Both the position numbers and the translations under genes were made by a program. A stretch of 64,000 nucleotides of DNA from positions 310,001 through 374,000 of the forward strand of contig NZ_CP037952.1 in the NCBI RefSeq assembly GCF_004358345.1. Reading direction: 5' to 3'. This document shows, in pieces, positions 47,686 to 61,200 of this stretch. The stretch is from Parashewanella spongiae (GTDB lineage: Bacteria > Pseudomonadota > Gammaproteobacteria > Enterobacterales > Shewanellaceae). Under the pieces are notes generated by a model that was not told the origin of the DNA, made no database searches, and worked only from the letters and a program-made list of their open reading frames with translations. Position 1 is the first letter of the stretch; every line of letters starts with the position of its first letter.

Positions 47686-48845
47686 TCCGGACTTTAGTGT
47701 ATGCATTAATTATTATATTGGGAGTGTGCATCAGCCCTTGGATAATTGAAAGTAAAGGCTATTTGTACATTGCGATTGGTGAATACGAATTAGAAACGAG
47801 TGTCGTGTTCGCTGTTGTTGCCATTGTTATTTTTTATAGTGCATTGCAGGCGGTTGAATGGCTCATCGTGTCTGTACTGAACCTATTTATTAAACAAAGC
47901 TGGCTGCCACAGCGCTGGCGGAAAAAGAATGCAAGAAAGCACACGCTTGCAGGGGCACTCGCATTGGCTGAAGAAGATTGGGCCGCCGCCGAGAAGTCTA
48001 TGCTTCGAGGTGCTGGAAATGGCGAAATACCTACTCTAAACTGGCTTGCAGCCGCGAGGGCGGCTCAACACCAACAACGCATATCACAGCGAGATGAATA
48101 TTTATCAGAAGTTGAAAAATTGGCGAATACGAAGCAAGCGTTAAGTGTCATTCGTACCCGTTATTTCATGCAACAAGGTGAACTTACTGCAGCCAGAGCG
48201 CAATTAGATAGTTTACAACCGACGAAAATAAGCAAAACTTCAGTCGTTCAATTAGCGTTAGATTTATATCGCCAACAACAAGATTGGCAAGCCATTAAGC
48301 TGATATTGCCGGCTGTACAAAAAAAGCAGCTACTGACAAATGATAAAATTGCGCAATTGACTATGGAAACAAATCAGGCCTTGCTTAAACAGGCAGCTGA
48401 AAAAGGCGCTGCTGAATTAGATAAATCATGGCATTGGCTAAGTCGAGCAGAACGTAAAGAACCACGTAATATTGCCCAATACTGTATGGGGTTGTGTCGC
48501 AACCAGAAAAAAGACACGGCATTAAAAATGATAGAAAAATCGATTAAACAAACATCATCAAATGAGTTATACGATGCATTACCGGATATGGTCAATGCCG
48601 AAGATAGCAACATCAGAAAATTGTTGAAATCAAAAGCTAAAGTTGAAGCCAGTAATGTTAGTTATCAACAGTGTGTTGCTAAGTTGCATTCTCAAAAACG
48701 AGAGCTTGACTTAGCGAAGCAACATTGGCAAACGGCAAATAGTATCAGTCCAAATGCAGAGTCTTGGGTTGCACTGGCGAAGATCCATGAGCAACTGGGA
48801 GAGCAAAGTGACACTTTAGCTTGCTATCGGAAAGCAGTTCAATGA
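47682..48845 (+). CDS. hemY: HemY membrane TPR protein, 387 aa
   Basis: Two N-terminal membrane helices (residues about 3-20 and 42-65, VFAVVAIVIFYSALQAVEWL) and a TPR-rich remainder (EEDWAAAEKSMLRGAGNGE, SWVALAKIHEQLGEQSDTLA). This is the gammaproteobacterial HemY, not protoporphyrinogen oxidase. Last gene of hemCDXY. Confidence 0.9.
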   Translation: MIRTLVYALIIILGVCISPWIIESKGYLYIAIGEYELETSVVFAVVAIVIFYSALQAVEWLIVSVLNLFIKQSWLPQRWRKKNARKHTLAGALALAEEDWAAAEKSMLRGAGNGEIPTLNWLAAARAAQHQQRISQRDEYLSEVEKLANTKQALSVIRTRYFMQQGELTAARAQLDSLQPTKISKTSVVQLALDLYRQQQDWQAIKLILPAVQKKQLLTNDKIAQLTMETNQALLKQAAEKGAAELDKSWHWLSRAERKEPRNIAQYCMGLCRNQKKDTALKMIEKSIKQTSSNELYDALPDMVNAEDSNIRKLLKSKAKVEASNVSYQQCVAKLHSQKRELDLAKQHWQTANSISPNAESWVALAKIHEQLGEQSDTLACYRKAVQ

Positions 48846-48955
48846 TATTTCTATAAGTCGTTCTTACGTAGTAAGTTAAAAGTATTATTATAGATTTTGA
48901 ATCTTTCATTAAATATTTTACTACACAGTACACGTTATTTTTCCTCCAGTGATGG

Positions 48956-48979
48956 AGCCATTAACCATTGTTGATGGCT
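48956..48979 (+). terminator. Probable terminator of hemCDXY
   Basis: AGCCAT and ATGGCT form a short stem with a 12-nt loop followed by TTTTATT. It lies about 110 bp after hemY. Confidence 0.45.
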
Positions 48980-49108
48980 TTTATTCCAACTCTTAAATCA
49001 CAACTTCTCGTAATTCAAAGTGAGCTTTTTCATTATCTTGACAATGATAATCCAATTTTTTGCAATAAAAATAATGAAGTAGTGGTCATTAATAAAAGTG
49101 TCAAAAGT

Positions 49109-49137
49109 TTGACCTAAATTTTGGACATGGTTAGAAT
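49109..49137 (+). promoter_or_regulatory. Candidate promoter of the giant adhesin gene
   Basis: -35 TTGACC and -10 TAGAAT with 17-bp spacing. The start would lie about 75 nt before the adhesin ATG. No other good pair was seen in the 370-bp gap, and that stretch holds no gene. Confidence 0.4.
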
Positions 49138-49219
49138 AAGCACAGTAAAACCAAATAAATAAAAATACAAAGTAGGCAATGAATTTCTTGCCTGACACGG
49201 TTGTTGGGAGCTACTACAA

Positions 49220-52200
49220 ATGAATAAAATAATAACCACTCAAAATGGTGTGATTACGGCTGCCCCAAATGGGCTAAGCATAAAGGTTAATGGGCAACAG
49301 CAACCTGTAGTATTAGGACAAGAAATTCAGCAAGGCAGCACATTATTTGTTGCAGAAAATGCTAGCTTTGAATTACGTTTGCAAGATGGCACCACACATA
49401 ATCAACAAGATTTTACTCAAACCGAACCATCAGCAGATGATGCTTTTGCTGAAATAGAAGCACTGCAACAACTGATTGAATCTGGTGATGATCCGACCGA
49501 AGAACTGCCTGAAACAGCAGCTGGTGGACAAATAAGTAACCAAGGTGGCATCGACTTTACATCAGTCAGTCGTACTGGTGTTGAAACGCTTGCATCAACA
49601 ACCTTTGATACAAACACGGTTAACATTGCGCCACAAAATCAAGCTATACAACCAGCACAAATTTCAGATGTCATTGAGTTCGATACTCAAACTGTTGATG
49701 ATTCAAACAGTATCTCTGAAGATTCAGTTGCAACTGGAAATGTGCTAGCCAATGACATTTATCTTGATTCATTAATAACGATTGTTACTTATGAAATAAA
49801 TGGTCAAACAATAGCTGCAGGCGACTCCGTCACACTAGAAGGTGGCGAGTTGATCATCAACGCCGATGGCAGCTACATCTTCACGCCGAACGATCACTGG
49901 AATGGCACCACTCCTACTGTTACGTACACCACCAACACTGGCAGCACAGCGTCCCTCAATATCGAAGTGACGCCAGTGGATGATGCGTCAATATTAGAAA
50001 ACGACACCAATACAGTGGCCGAAGACAATATCGCTAGCGGCAATGTACTGAGCAACGACTCCGACGTAGAAAGCGACCTAAGTGTCACGAGCTATGAAGT
50101 CAATGGCAACACAATAGCCGCAGGCGATTCCGTCACACTAGAAGGTGGCGTGTTGATCATCAATGTCGATGGCAGCTACACCTTCACGCCGAACGACCAC
50201 TGGAATGGTACCACTCCTACTGTCACGTACACCACCAATACTGGCAGCACTGCGACCCTCAATATCGAAGTGACGCCAGTGGATGATGCACCGGTTATCA
50301 GCGCCGACAGCGGCAGTGTGACCGAAGGCGAGCAAGCGCCAGTCACAGGCACGCTAACCGGCAGTGATGCGGACAATCCGACCCTGAGTTTTAGTGCACA
50401 AACCATTAATAACGACTATGGCCAGTTCACGGTCAACAGCGATGGCAGTTGGAGCTTTACGCTCGCCGACAATGCTACGGTAAATGGGTTAACTGAAGGC
50501 GAAGAGCACATAGAAGTGTTTACGGTGACCTTAAGTGATGACAGCACGACGACGGTCACCATCACCATTACAGGTACCGATGATGCACCGGTTATCAGCG
50601 CCGACAGCGGCAGTGTGACCGAAGGCGAGCAAGCGCCAGTCACAGGCACGCTAACCGGCAGTGATGCGGACAATCCGACCCTGAGTTTTAGTGCACAAAC
50701 CATTAATAACGACTATGGCCAGTTCACGGTCAACAGCGATGGCAGTTGGAGCTTTACGCTCGCCGACAATGCTACGGTAAATGGGTTAACTGAAGGCGAA
50801 GAGCACATAGAAGTGTTTACGGTGACCTTAAGTGATGACAGCACGACGACGGTCACCATCACCATTACAGGTACCGATGATGCACCGGTTATCAGCGCCG
50901 ACAGCGGCAGTGTGACCGAAGGCGAGCAAGCGCCAGTCACAGGCACGCTAACCGGCAGTGATGCGGACAATCCGACCCTGAGTTTTAGTGCACAAACCAT
51001 TAATAACGACTATGGCCAGTTCACGGTCAACAGCGATGGCAGTTGGAGCTTTACGCTCGCCGACAATGCTACGGTAAATGGGTTAACTGAAGGCGAAGAG
51101 CACATAGAAGTGTTTACGGTGACCTTAAGTGATGACAGCACGACGACGGTCACCATCACCATTACAGGTACCGATGATGCACCGGTTATCAGCGCCGACA
51201 GCGGCAGTGTGACCGAAGGCGAGCAAGCGCCAGTCACAGGCACGCTAACCGGCAGTGATGCGGACAATCCGACCCTGAGTTTTAGTGCACAAACCATTAA
51301 TAACGACTATGGCCAGTTCACGGTCAACAGCGATGGCAGTTGGAGCTTTACGCTCGCCGACAATGCTACGGTAAATGGGTTAACTGAAGGCGAAGAGCAC
51401 ATAGAAGTGTTTACGGTGACCTTAAGTGATGACAGCACGACGACGGTCACCATCACCATTACAGGTACCGATGATGCACCGGTTATCAGCGCCGACAGCG
51501 GCAGTGTGACCGAAGGCGAGCAAGCGCCAGTCACAGGCACGCTAACCGGCAGTGATGCGGACAATCCGACCCTGAGTTTTAGTGCACAAACCATTAATAA
51601 CGACTATGGCCAGTTCACGGTCAACAGCGATGGCAGTTGGAGCTTTACGCTCGCCGACAATGCTACGGTAAATGGGTTAACTGAAGGCGAAGAGCACATA
51701 GAAGTGTTTACGGTGACCTTAAGTGATGACAGCACGACGACGGTCACCATCACCATTACAGGTACCGATGATGCACCGGTTATCAGCGCCGACGGCGGCA
51801 GTGTGACCGAAGGCGAGCAAGCGCCAGTCACAGGCACGCTAACCGGCAGTGATGCGGACAATCCGACCCTGAGTTTTAGTGCACAAACCATTAATAACGA
51901 CTATGGCCAGTTCACGGTCAACAGCGATGGCAGTTGGAGCTTTACGCTCGCCGACAATGCTACGGTAAATGGGTTAACTGAAGGCGAAGAGCACATAGAA
52001 GTGTTTACGGTGACCTTAAGTGATGACAGCACGACGACGGTCACCATCACCATTACAGGTACCGATGATGCACCGGTTATCAGCGCCGACAGCGGCAGTG
52101 TGACCGAAGGCGAGCAAGCGCCAGTCACAGGCACGCTAACCGGCAGTGATGCGGACAATCCGACCCTGAGTTTTAGTGCACAAACCATTAATAACGACTA

Positions 52201-55200
52201 TGGCCAGTTCACGGTCAACAGCGATGGCAGTTGGAGCTTTACGCTCGCCGACAATGCTACGGTAAATGGGTTAACTGAAGGCGAAGAGCACATAGAAGTG
52301 TTTACGGTGACCTTAAGTGATGACAGCACGACGACGGTCACCATCACCATTACAGGTACCGATGATGCACCGGTTATCAGCGCCGACAGCGGCAGTGTGA
52401 CCGAAGGCGAGCAAGCGCCAGTCACAGGCACGCTAACCGGCAGTGATGCGGACAATCCGACCCTGAGTTTTAGTGCACAAACCATTAATAACGACTATGG
52501 CCAGTTCACGGTCAACAGCGATGGCAGTTGGAGCTTTACGCTCGCCGACAATGCTACGGTAAATGGGTTAACTGAAGGCGAAGAGCACATAGAAGTGTTT
52601 ACGGTGACCTTAAGTGATGACAGCACGACGACGGTCACCATCACCATTACAGGTACCGATGATGCACCGGTTATCAGCGCCGACAGCGGCAGTGTGACCG
52701 AAGGCGAGCAAGCGCCAGTCACAGGCACGCTAACCGGCAGTGATGCGGACAATCCGACCCTGAGTTTTAGTGCACAAACCATTAATAACGACTATGGCCA
52801 GTTCACGGTCAACAGCGATGGCAGTTGGAGCTTTACGCTCGCCGACAATGCTACGGTAAATGGGTTAACTGAAGGCGAAGAGCACATAGAAGTGTTTACG
52901 GTGACCTTAAGTGATGACAGCACGACGACGGTCACCATCACCATTACAGGTACCGATGATGCACCGGTTATCAGCGCCGACAGCGGCAGTGTGACCGAAG
53001 GCGAGCAAGCGCCAGTCACAGGCACGCTAACCGGCAGTGATGCGGACAATCCGACCCTGAGTTTTAGTGCACAAACCATTAATAACGACTATGGCCAGTT
53101 CACGGTCAACAGCGATGGCAGTTGGAGCTTTACGCTCGCCGACAATGCTACGGTAAATGGGTTAACTGAAGGCGAAGAGCACATAGAAGTGTTTACGGTG
53201 ACCTTAAGTGATGACAGCACGACGACGGTCACCATCACCATTACAGGTACCGATGATGCACCGGTTATCAGCGCCGACAGCGGCAGTGTGACCGAAGGCG
53301 AGCAAGCGCCAGTCACAGGCACGCTAACCGGCAGTGATGCGGACAATCCGACCCTGAGTTTTAGTGCACAAACCATTAATAACGACTATGGCCAGTTCAC
53401 GGTCAACAGCGATGGCAGTTGGAGCTTTACGCTCGCCGACAATGCTACGGTAAATGGGTTAACTGAAGGCGAAGAGCACATAGAAGTGTTTACGGTGACC
53501 TTAAGTGATGACAGCACGACGACGGTCACCATCACCATTACAGGTACCGATGATGCACCGGTTATCAGCGCCGACAGCGGCAGTGTGACCGAAGGCGAGC
53601 AAGCGCCAGTCACAGGCACGCTAACCGGCAGTGATGCGGACAATCCGACCCTGAGTTTTAGTGCACAAACCATTAATAACGACTATGGCCAGTTCACGGT
53701 CAACAGCGATGGCAGTTGGAGCTTTACGCTCGCCGACAATGCTACGGTAAATGGGTTAACTGAAGGCGAAGAGCACATAGAAGTGTTTACGGTGACCTTA
53801 AGTGATGACAGCACGACGACGGTCACCATCACCATTACAGGTACCGATGATGCACCGGTTATCAGCGCCGACAGCGGCAGTGTGACCGAAGGCGAGCAAG
53901 CGCCAGTCACAGGCACGCTAACCGGCAGTGATGCGGACAATCCGACCCTGAGTTTTAGTGCACAAACCATTAATAACGACTATGGCCAGTTCACGGTCAA
54001 CAGCGATGGCAGTTGGAGCTTTACGCTCGCCGACAATGCTACGGTAAATGGGTTAACTGAAGGCGAAGAGCACATAGAAGTGTTTACGGTGACCTTAAGT
54101 GATGACAGCACGACGACGGTCACCATCACCATTACAGGTACCGATGATGCACCGGTTATCAGCGCCGACAGCGGCAGTGTGACCGAAGGCGAGCAAGCGC
54201 CAGTCACAGGCACGCTAACCGGCAGTGATGCGGACAATCCGACCCTGAGTTTTAGTGCACAAACCATTAATAACGACTATGGCCAGTTCACGGTCAACAG
54301 CGATGGCAGTTGGAGCTTTACGCTCGCCGACAATGCTACGGTAAATGGGTTAACTGAAGGCGAAGAGCACATAGAAGTGTTTACGGTGACCTTAAGTGAT
54401 GACAGCACGACGACGGTCACCATCACCATTACAGGTACCGATGATGCACCGGTTATCAGCGCCGACAGCGGCAGTGTGACCGAAGGCGAGCAAGCGCCAG
54501 TCACAGGCACGCTAACCGGCAGTGATGCGGACAATCCGACCCTGAGTTTTAGTGCACAAACCATTAATAACGACTATGGCCAGTTCACGGTCAACAGCGA
54601 TGGCAGTTGGAGCTTTACGCTCGCCGACAATGCTACGGTAAATGGGTTAACTGAAGGCGAAGAGCACATAGAAGTGTTTACGGTGACCTTAAGTGATGAC
54701 AGCACGACGACGGTCACCATCACCATTACAGGTACCGATGATGCACCGGTTATCAGCGCCGACAGCGGCAGTGTGACCGAAGGCGAGCAAGCGCCAGTCA
54801 CAGGCACGCTAACCGGCAGTGATGCGGACAATCCGACCCTGAGTTTTAGTGCACAAACCATTAATAACGACTATGGCCAGTTCACGGTCAACAGCGATGG
54901 CAGTTGGAGCTTTACGCTCGCCGACAATGCTACGGTAAATGGGTTAACTGAAGGCGAAGAGCACATAGAAGTGTTTACGGTGACCTTAAGTGATGACAGC
55001 ACGACGACGGTCACCATCACCATTACAGGTACCGATGATGCACCGGTTATCAGCGCCGACAGCGGCAGTGTGACCGAAGGCGAGCAAGCGCCAGTCACAG
55101 GCACGCTAACCGGCAGTGATGCGGACAATCCGACCCTGAGTTTTAGTGCACAAACCATTAATAACGACTATGGCCAGTTCACGGTCAACAGCGATGGCAG

Positions 55201-58200
55201 TTGGAGCTTTACGCTCGCCGACAATGCTACGGTAAATGGGTTAACTGAAGGCGAAGAGCACATAGAAGTGTTTACGGTGACCTTAAGTGATGACAGCACG
55301 ACGACGGTCACCATCACCATTACAGGTACCGATGATGCACCGGTTATCAGCGCCGACAGCGGCAGTGTGACCGAAGGCGAGCAAGCGCCAGTCACAGGCA
55401 CGCTAACCGGCAGTGATGCGGACAATCCGACCCTGAGTTTTAGTGCACAAACCATTAATAACGACTATGGCCAGTTCACGGTCAACAGCGATGGCAGTTG
55501 GAGCTTTACGCTCGCCGACAATGCTACGGTAAATGGGTTAACTGAAGGCGAAGAGCACATAGAAGTGTTTACGGTGACCTTAAGTGATGACAGCACGACG
55601 ACGGTCACCATCACCATTACAGGTACCGATGATGCACCGGTTATCAGCGCCGACAGCGGCAGTGTGACCGAAGGCGAGCAAGCGCCAGTCACAGGCACGC
55701 TAACCGGCAGTGATGCGGACAATCCGACCCTGAGTTTTAGTGCACAAACCATTAATAACGACTATGGCCAGTTCACGGTCAACAGCGATGGCAGTTGGAG
55801 CTTTACGCTCGCCGACAATGCTACGGTAAATGGGTTAACTGAAGGCGAAGAGCACATAGAAGTGTTTACGGTGACCTTAAGTGATGACAGCACGACGACG
55901 GTCACCATCACCATTACAGGTACCGATGATGCACCGGTTATCAGCGCCGACAGCGGCAGTGTGACCGAAGGCGAGCAAGCGCCAGTCACAGGCACGCTAA
56001 CCGGCAGTGATGCGGACAATCCGACCCTGAGTTTTAGTGCACAAACCATTAATAACGACTATGGCCAGTTCACGGTCAACAGCGATGGCAGTTGGAGCTT
56101 TACGCTCGCCGACAATGCTACGGTAAATGGGTTAACTGAAGGCGAAGAGCACATAGAAGTGTTTACGGTGACCTTAAGTGATGACAGCACGACGACGGTC
56201 ACCATCACCATTACAGGTACCGATGATGCACCGGTTATCAGCGCCGACAGCGGCAGTGTGACCGAAGGCGAGCAAGCGCCAGTCACAGGCACGCTAACCG
56301 GCAGTGATGCGGACAATCCGACCCTGAGTTTTAGTGCACAAACCATTAATAACGACTATGGCCAGTTCACGGTCAACAGCGATGGCAGTTGGAGCTTTAC
56401 GCTCGCCGACAATGCTACGGTAAATGGGTTAACTGAAGGCGAAGAGCACATAGAAGTGTTTACGGTGACCTTAAGTGATGACAGCACGACGACGGTCACC
56501 ATCACCATTACAGGTACCGATGATGCACCGGTTATCAGCGCCGACAGCGGCAGTGTGACCGAAGGCGAGCAAGCGCCAGTCACAGGCACGCTAACCGGCA
56601 GTGATGCGGACAATCCGACCCTGAGTTTTAGTGCACAAACCATTAATAACGACTATGGCCAGTTCACGGTCAACAGCGATGGCAGTTGGAGCTTTACGCT
56701 CGCCGACAATGCTACGGTAAATGGGTTAACTGAAGGCGAAGAGCACATAGAAGTGTTTACGGTGACCTTAAGTGATGACAGCACGACGACGGTCACCATC
56801 ACCATTACAGGTACCGATGATGCACCGGTTATCAGCGCCGACAGCGGCAGTGTGACCGAAGGCGAGCAAGCGCCAGTCACAGGCACGCTAACCGGCAGTG
56901 ATGCGGACAATCCGACCCTGAGTTTTAGTGCACAAACCATTAATAACGACTATGGCCAGTTCACGGTCAACAGCGATGGCAGTTGGAGCTTTACGCTCGC
57001 CGACAATGCTACGGTAAATGGGTTAACTGAAGGCGAAGAGCACATAGAAGTGTTTACGGTGACCTTAAGTGATGACAGCACGACGACGGTCACCATCACC
57101 ATTACAGGTACCGATGATGCACCGGTTATCAGCGCCGACAGCGGCAGTGTGACCGAAGGCGAGCAAGCGCCAGTCACAGGCACGCTAACCGGCAGTGATG
57201 CGGACAATCCGACCCTGAGTTTTAGTGCACAAACCATTAATAACGACTATGGCCAGTTCACGGTCAACAGCGATGGCAGTTGGAGCTTTACGCTCGCCGA
57301 CAATGCTACGGTAAATGGGTTAACTGAAGGCGAAGAGCACATAGAAGTGTTTACGGTGACCTTAAGTGATGACAGCACGACGACGGTCACCATCACCATT
57401 ACAGGTACCGATGATGCACCGGTTATCAGCGCCGACAGCGGCAGTGTGACCGAAGGCGAGCAAGCGCCAGTCACAGGCACGCTAACCGGCAGTGATGCGG
57501 ACAATCCGACCCTGAGTTTTAGTGCACAAACCATTAATAACGACTATGGCCAGTTCACGGTCAACAGCGATGGCAGTTGGAGCTTTACGCTCGCCGACAA
57601 TGCTACGGTAAATGGGTTAACTGAAGGCGAAGAGCACATAGAAGTGTTTACGGTGACCTTAAGTGATGACAGCACGACGACGGTCACCATCACCATTACA
57701 GGTACCGATGATGCACCGGTTATCAGCGCCGACAGCGGCAGTGTGACCGAAGGCGAGCAAGCGCCAGTCACAGGCACGCTAACCGGCAGTGATGCGGACA
57801 ATCCGACCCTGAGTTTTAGTGCACAAACCATTAATAACGACTATGGCCAGTTCACGGTCAACAGCGATGGCAGTTGGAGCTTTACGCTCGCCGACAATGC
57901 TACGGTAAATGGGTTAACTGAAGGCGAAGAGCACATAGAAGTGTTTACGGTGACCTTAAGTGATGACAGCACGACGACGGTCACCATCACCATTACAGGT
58001 ACCGATGATGCACCGGTTATCAGCGCCGACAGCGGCAGTGTGACCGAAGGCGAGCAAGCGCCAGTCACAGGCACGCTAACCGGCAGTGATGCGGACAATC
58101 CGACCCTGAGTTTTAGTGCACAAACCATTAATAACGACTATGGCCAGTTCACGGTCAACAGCGATGGCAGTTGGAGCTTTACGCTCGCCGACAATGCTAC

Positions 58201-61200
58201 GGTAAATGGGTTAACTGAAGGCGAAGAGCACATAGAAGTGTTTACGGTGACCTTAAGTGATGACAGCACGACGACGGTCACCATCACCATTACAGGTACC
58301 GATGATGCACCGGTTATCAGCGCCGACAGCGGCAGTGTGACCGAAGGCGAGCAAGCGCCAGTCACAGGCACGCTAACCGGCAGTGATGCGGACAATCCGA
58401 CCCTGAGTTTTAGTGCACAAACCATTAATAACGACTATGGCCAGTTCACGGTCAACAGCGATGGCAGTTGGAGCTTTACGCTCGCCGACAATGCTACGGT
58501 AAATGGGTTAACTGAAGGCGAAGAGCACATAGAAGTGTTTACGGTGACCTTAAGTGATGACAGCACGACGACGGTCACCATCACCATTACAGGTACCGAT
58601 GATGCACCGGTTATCAGCGCCGACAGCGGCAGTGTGACCGAAGGCGAGCAAGCGCCAGTCACAGGCACGCTAACCGGCAGTGATGCGGACAATCCGACCC
58701 TGAGTTTTAGTGCACAAACCATTAATAACGACTATGGCCAGTTCACGGTCAACAGCGATGGCAGTTGGAGCTTTACGCTCGCCGACAATGCTACGGTAAA
58801 TGGGTTAACTGAAGGCGAAGAGCACATAGAAGTGTTTACGGTGACCTTAAGTGATGACAGCACGACGACGGTCACCATCACCATTACAGGTACCGATGAT
58901 GCACCGGTTATCAGCGCCGACAGCGGCAGTGTGACCGAAGGCGAGCAAGCGCCAGTCACAGGCACGCTAACCGGCAGTGATGCGGACAATCCGACCCTGA
59001 GTTTTAGTGCACAAACCATTAATAACGACTATGGCCAGTTCACGGTCAACAGCGATGGCAGTTGGAGCTTTACGCTCGCCGACAATGCTACGGTAAATGG
59101 GTTAACTGAAGGCGAAGAGCACATAGAAGTGTTTACGGTGACCTTAAGTGATGACAGCACGACGACGGTCACCATCACCATTACAGGTACCGATGATGCA
59201 CCGGTTATCAGCGCCGACAGCGGCAGTGTGACCGAAGGCGAGCAAGCGCCAGTCACAGGCACGCTAACCGGCAGTGATGCGGACAATCCGACCCTGAGTT
59301 TTAGTGCACAAACCATTAATAACGACTATGGCCAGTTCACGGTCAACAGCGATGGCAGTTGGAGCTTTACGCTCGCCGACAATGCTACGGTAAATGGGTT
59401 AACTGAAGGCGAAGAGCACATAGAAGTGTTTACGGTGACCTTAAGTGATGACAGCACGACGACGGTCACCATCACCATTACAGGTACCGATGATGCACCG
59501 GTTATCAGCGCCGACAGCGGCAGTGTGACCGAAGGCGAGCAAGCGCCAGTCACAGGCACGCTAACCGGCAGTGATGCGGACAATCCGACCCTGAGTTTTA
59601 GTGCACAAACCATTAATAACGACTATGGCCAGTTCACGGTCAACAGCGATGGCAGTTGGAGCTTTACGCTCGCCGACAATGCTACGGTAAATGGGTTAAC
59701 TGAAGGCGAAGAGCACATAGAAGTGTTTACGGTGACCTTAAGTGATGACAGCACGACGGTCACCATCACCATTACAGGTACCGATGATGCACCGGTTATC
59801 AGCGCCGACAGCGGCAGTGTGACCGAAGGCGAGCAAGCGCCAGTCACAGGCACGCTAACCGGCAGTGATGCGGACAATCCGACCCTGAGTTTTAGTGCAC
59901 AAACCATTAATAACGACTATGGCCAGTTCACGGTCAACAGCGATGGCAGTTGGAGCTTTACGCTCGCCGACAATGCTACGGTAAATGGGTTAACTGAAGG
60001 CGAAGAGCACATAGAAGTGTTTACGGTGACCTTAAGTGATGACAGCACGACGACGGTCACCATCACCATTACAGGTACCGATGATGCACCGGTTATCAGC
60101 GCCGACAGCGGCAGTGTGACCGAAGGCGAGCAAGCGCCAGTCACAGGCACGCTAACCGGCAGTGATGCGGACAATCCGACCCTGAGTTTTAGTGCACAAA
60201 CCATTAATAACGACTATGGCCAGTTCACGGTCAACAGCGATGGCAGTTGGAGCTTTACGCTCGCCGACAATGCTACGGTAAATGGGTTAACTGAAGGCGA
60301 AGAGCACATAGAAGTGTTTACGGTGACCTTAAGTGATGACAGCACGACGACGGTCACCATCACCATTACAGGTACCGATGATGCACCGGTTATCAGCGCC
60401 GACAGCGGCAGTGTGACCGAAGGCGAGCAAGCGCCAGTCACAGGCACGCTAACCGGCAGTGATGCGGACAATCCGACCCTGAGTTTTAGTGCACAAACCA
60501 TTAATAACGACTATGGCCAGTTCACGGTCAACAGCGATGGCAGTTGGAGCTTTACGCTCGCCGACAATGCTACGGTAAATGGGTTAACTGAAGGCGAAGA
60601 GCACATAGAAGTGTTTACGGTGACCTTAAGTGATGACAGCACGACGACGGTCACCATCACCATTACAGGTACCGATGATGCACCGGTTATCAGCGCCGAC
60701 AGCGGCAGTGTGACCGAAGGCGAGCAAGCGCCAGTCACAGGCACGCTAACCGGCAGTGATGCGGACAATCCGACCCTGAGTTTTAGTGCACAAACCATTA
60801 ATAACGACTATGGCCAGTTCACGGTCAACAGCGATGGCAGTTGGAGCTTTACGCTCGCCGACAATGCTACGGTAAATGGGTTAACTGAAGGCGAAGAGCA
60901 CATAGAAGTGTTTACGGTGACCTTAAGTGATGACAGCACGACGACGGTCACCATCACCATTACAGGTACCGATGATGCACCGGTTATCAGCGCCGACAGC
61001 GGCAGTGTGACCGAAGGCGAGCAAGCGCCAGTCACAGGCACGCTAACCGGCAGTGATGCGGACAATCCGACCCTGAGTTTTAGTGCACAAACCATTAATA
61101 ACGACTATGGCCAGTTCACGGTCAACAGCGATGGCAGTTGGAGCTTTACGCTCGCCGACAATGCTACGGTAAATGGGTTAACTGAAGGCGAAGAGCACAT

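Noticed and set aside
48846-49219. Small gene or RNA between hemY and the adhesin
   Set aside because: Only short unconvincing frames; one reverse frame is hydrophobic but lacks a ribosome site.
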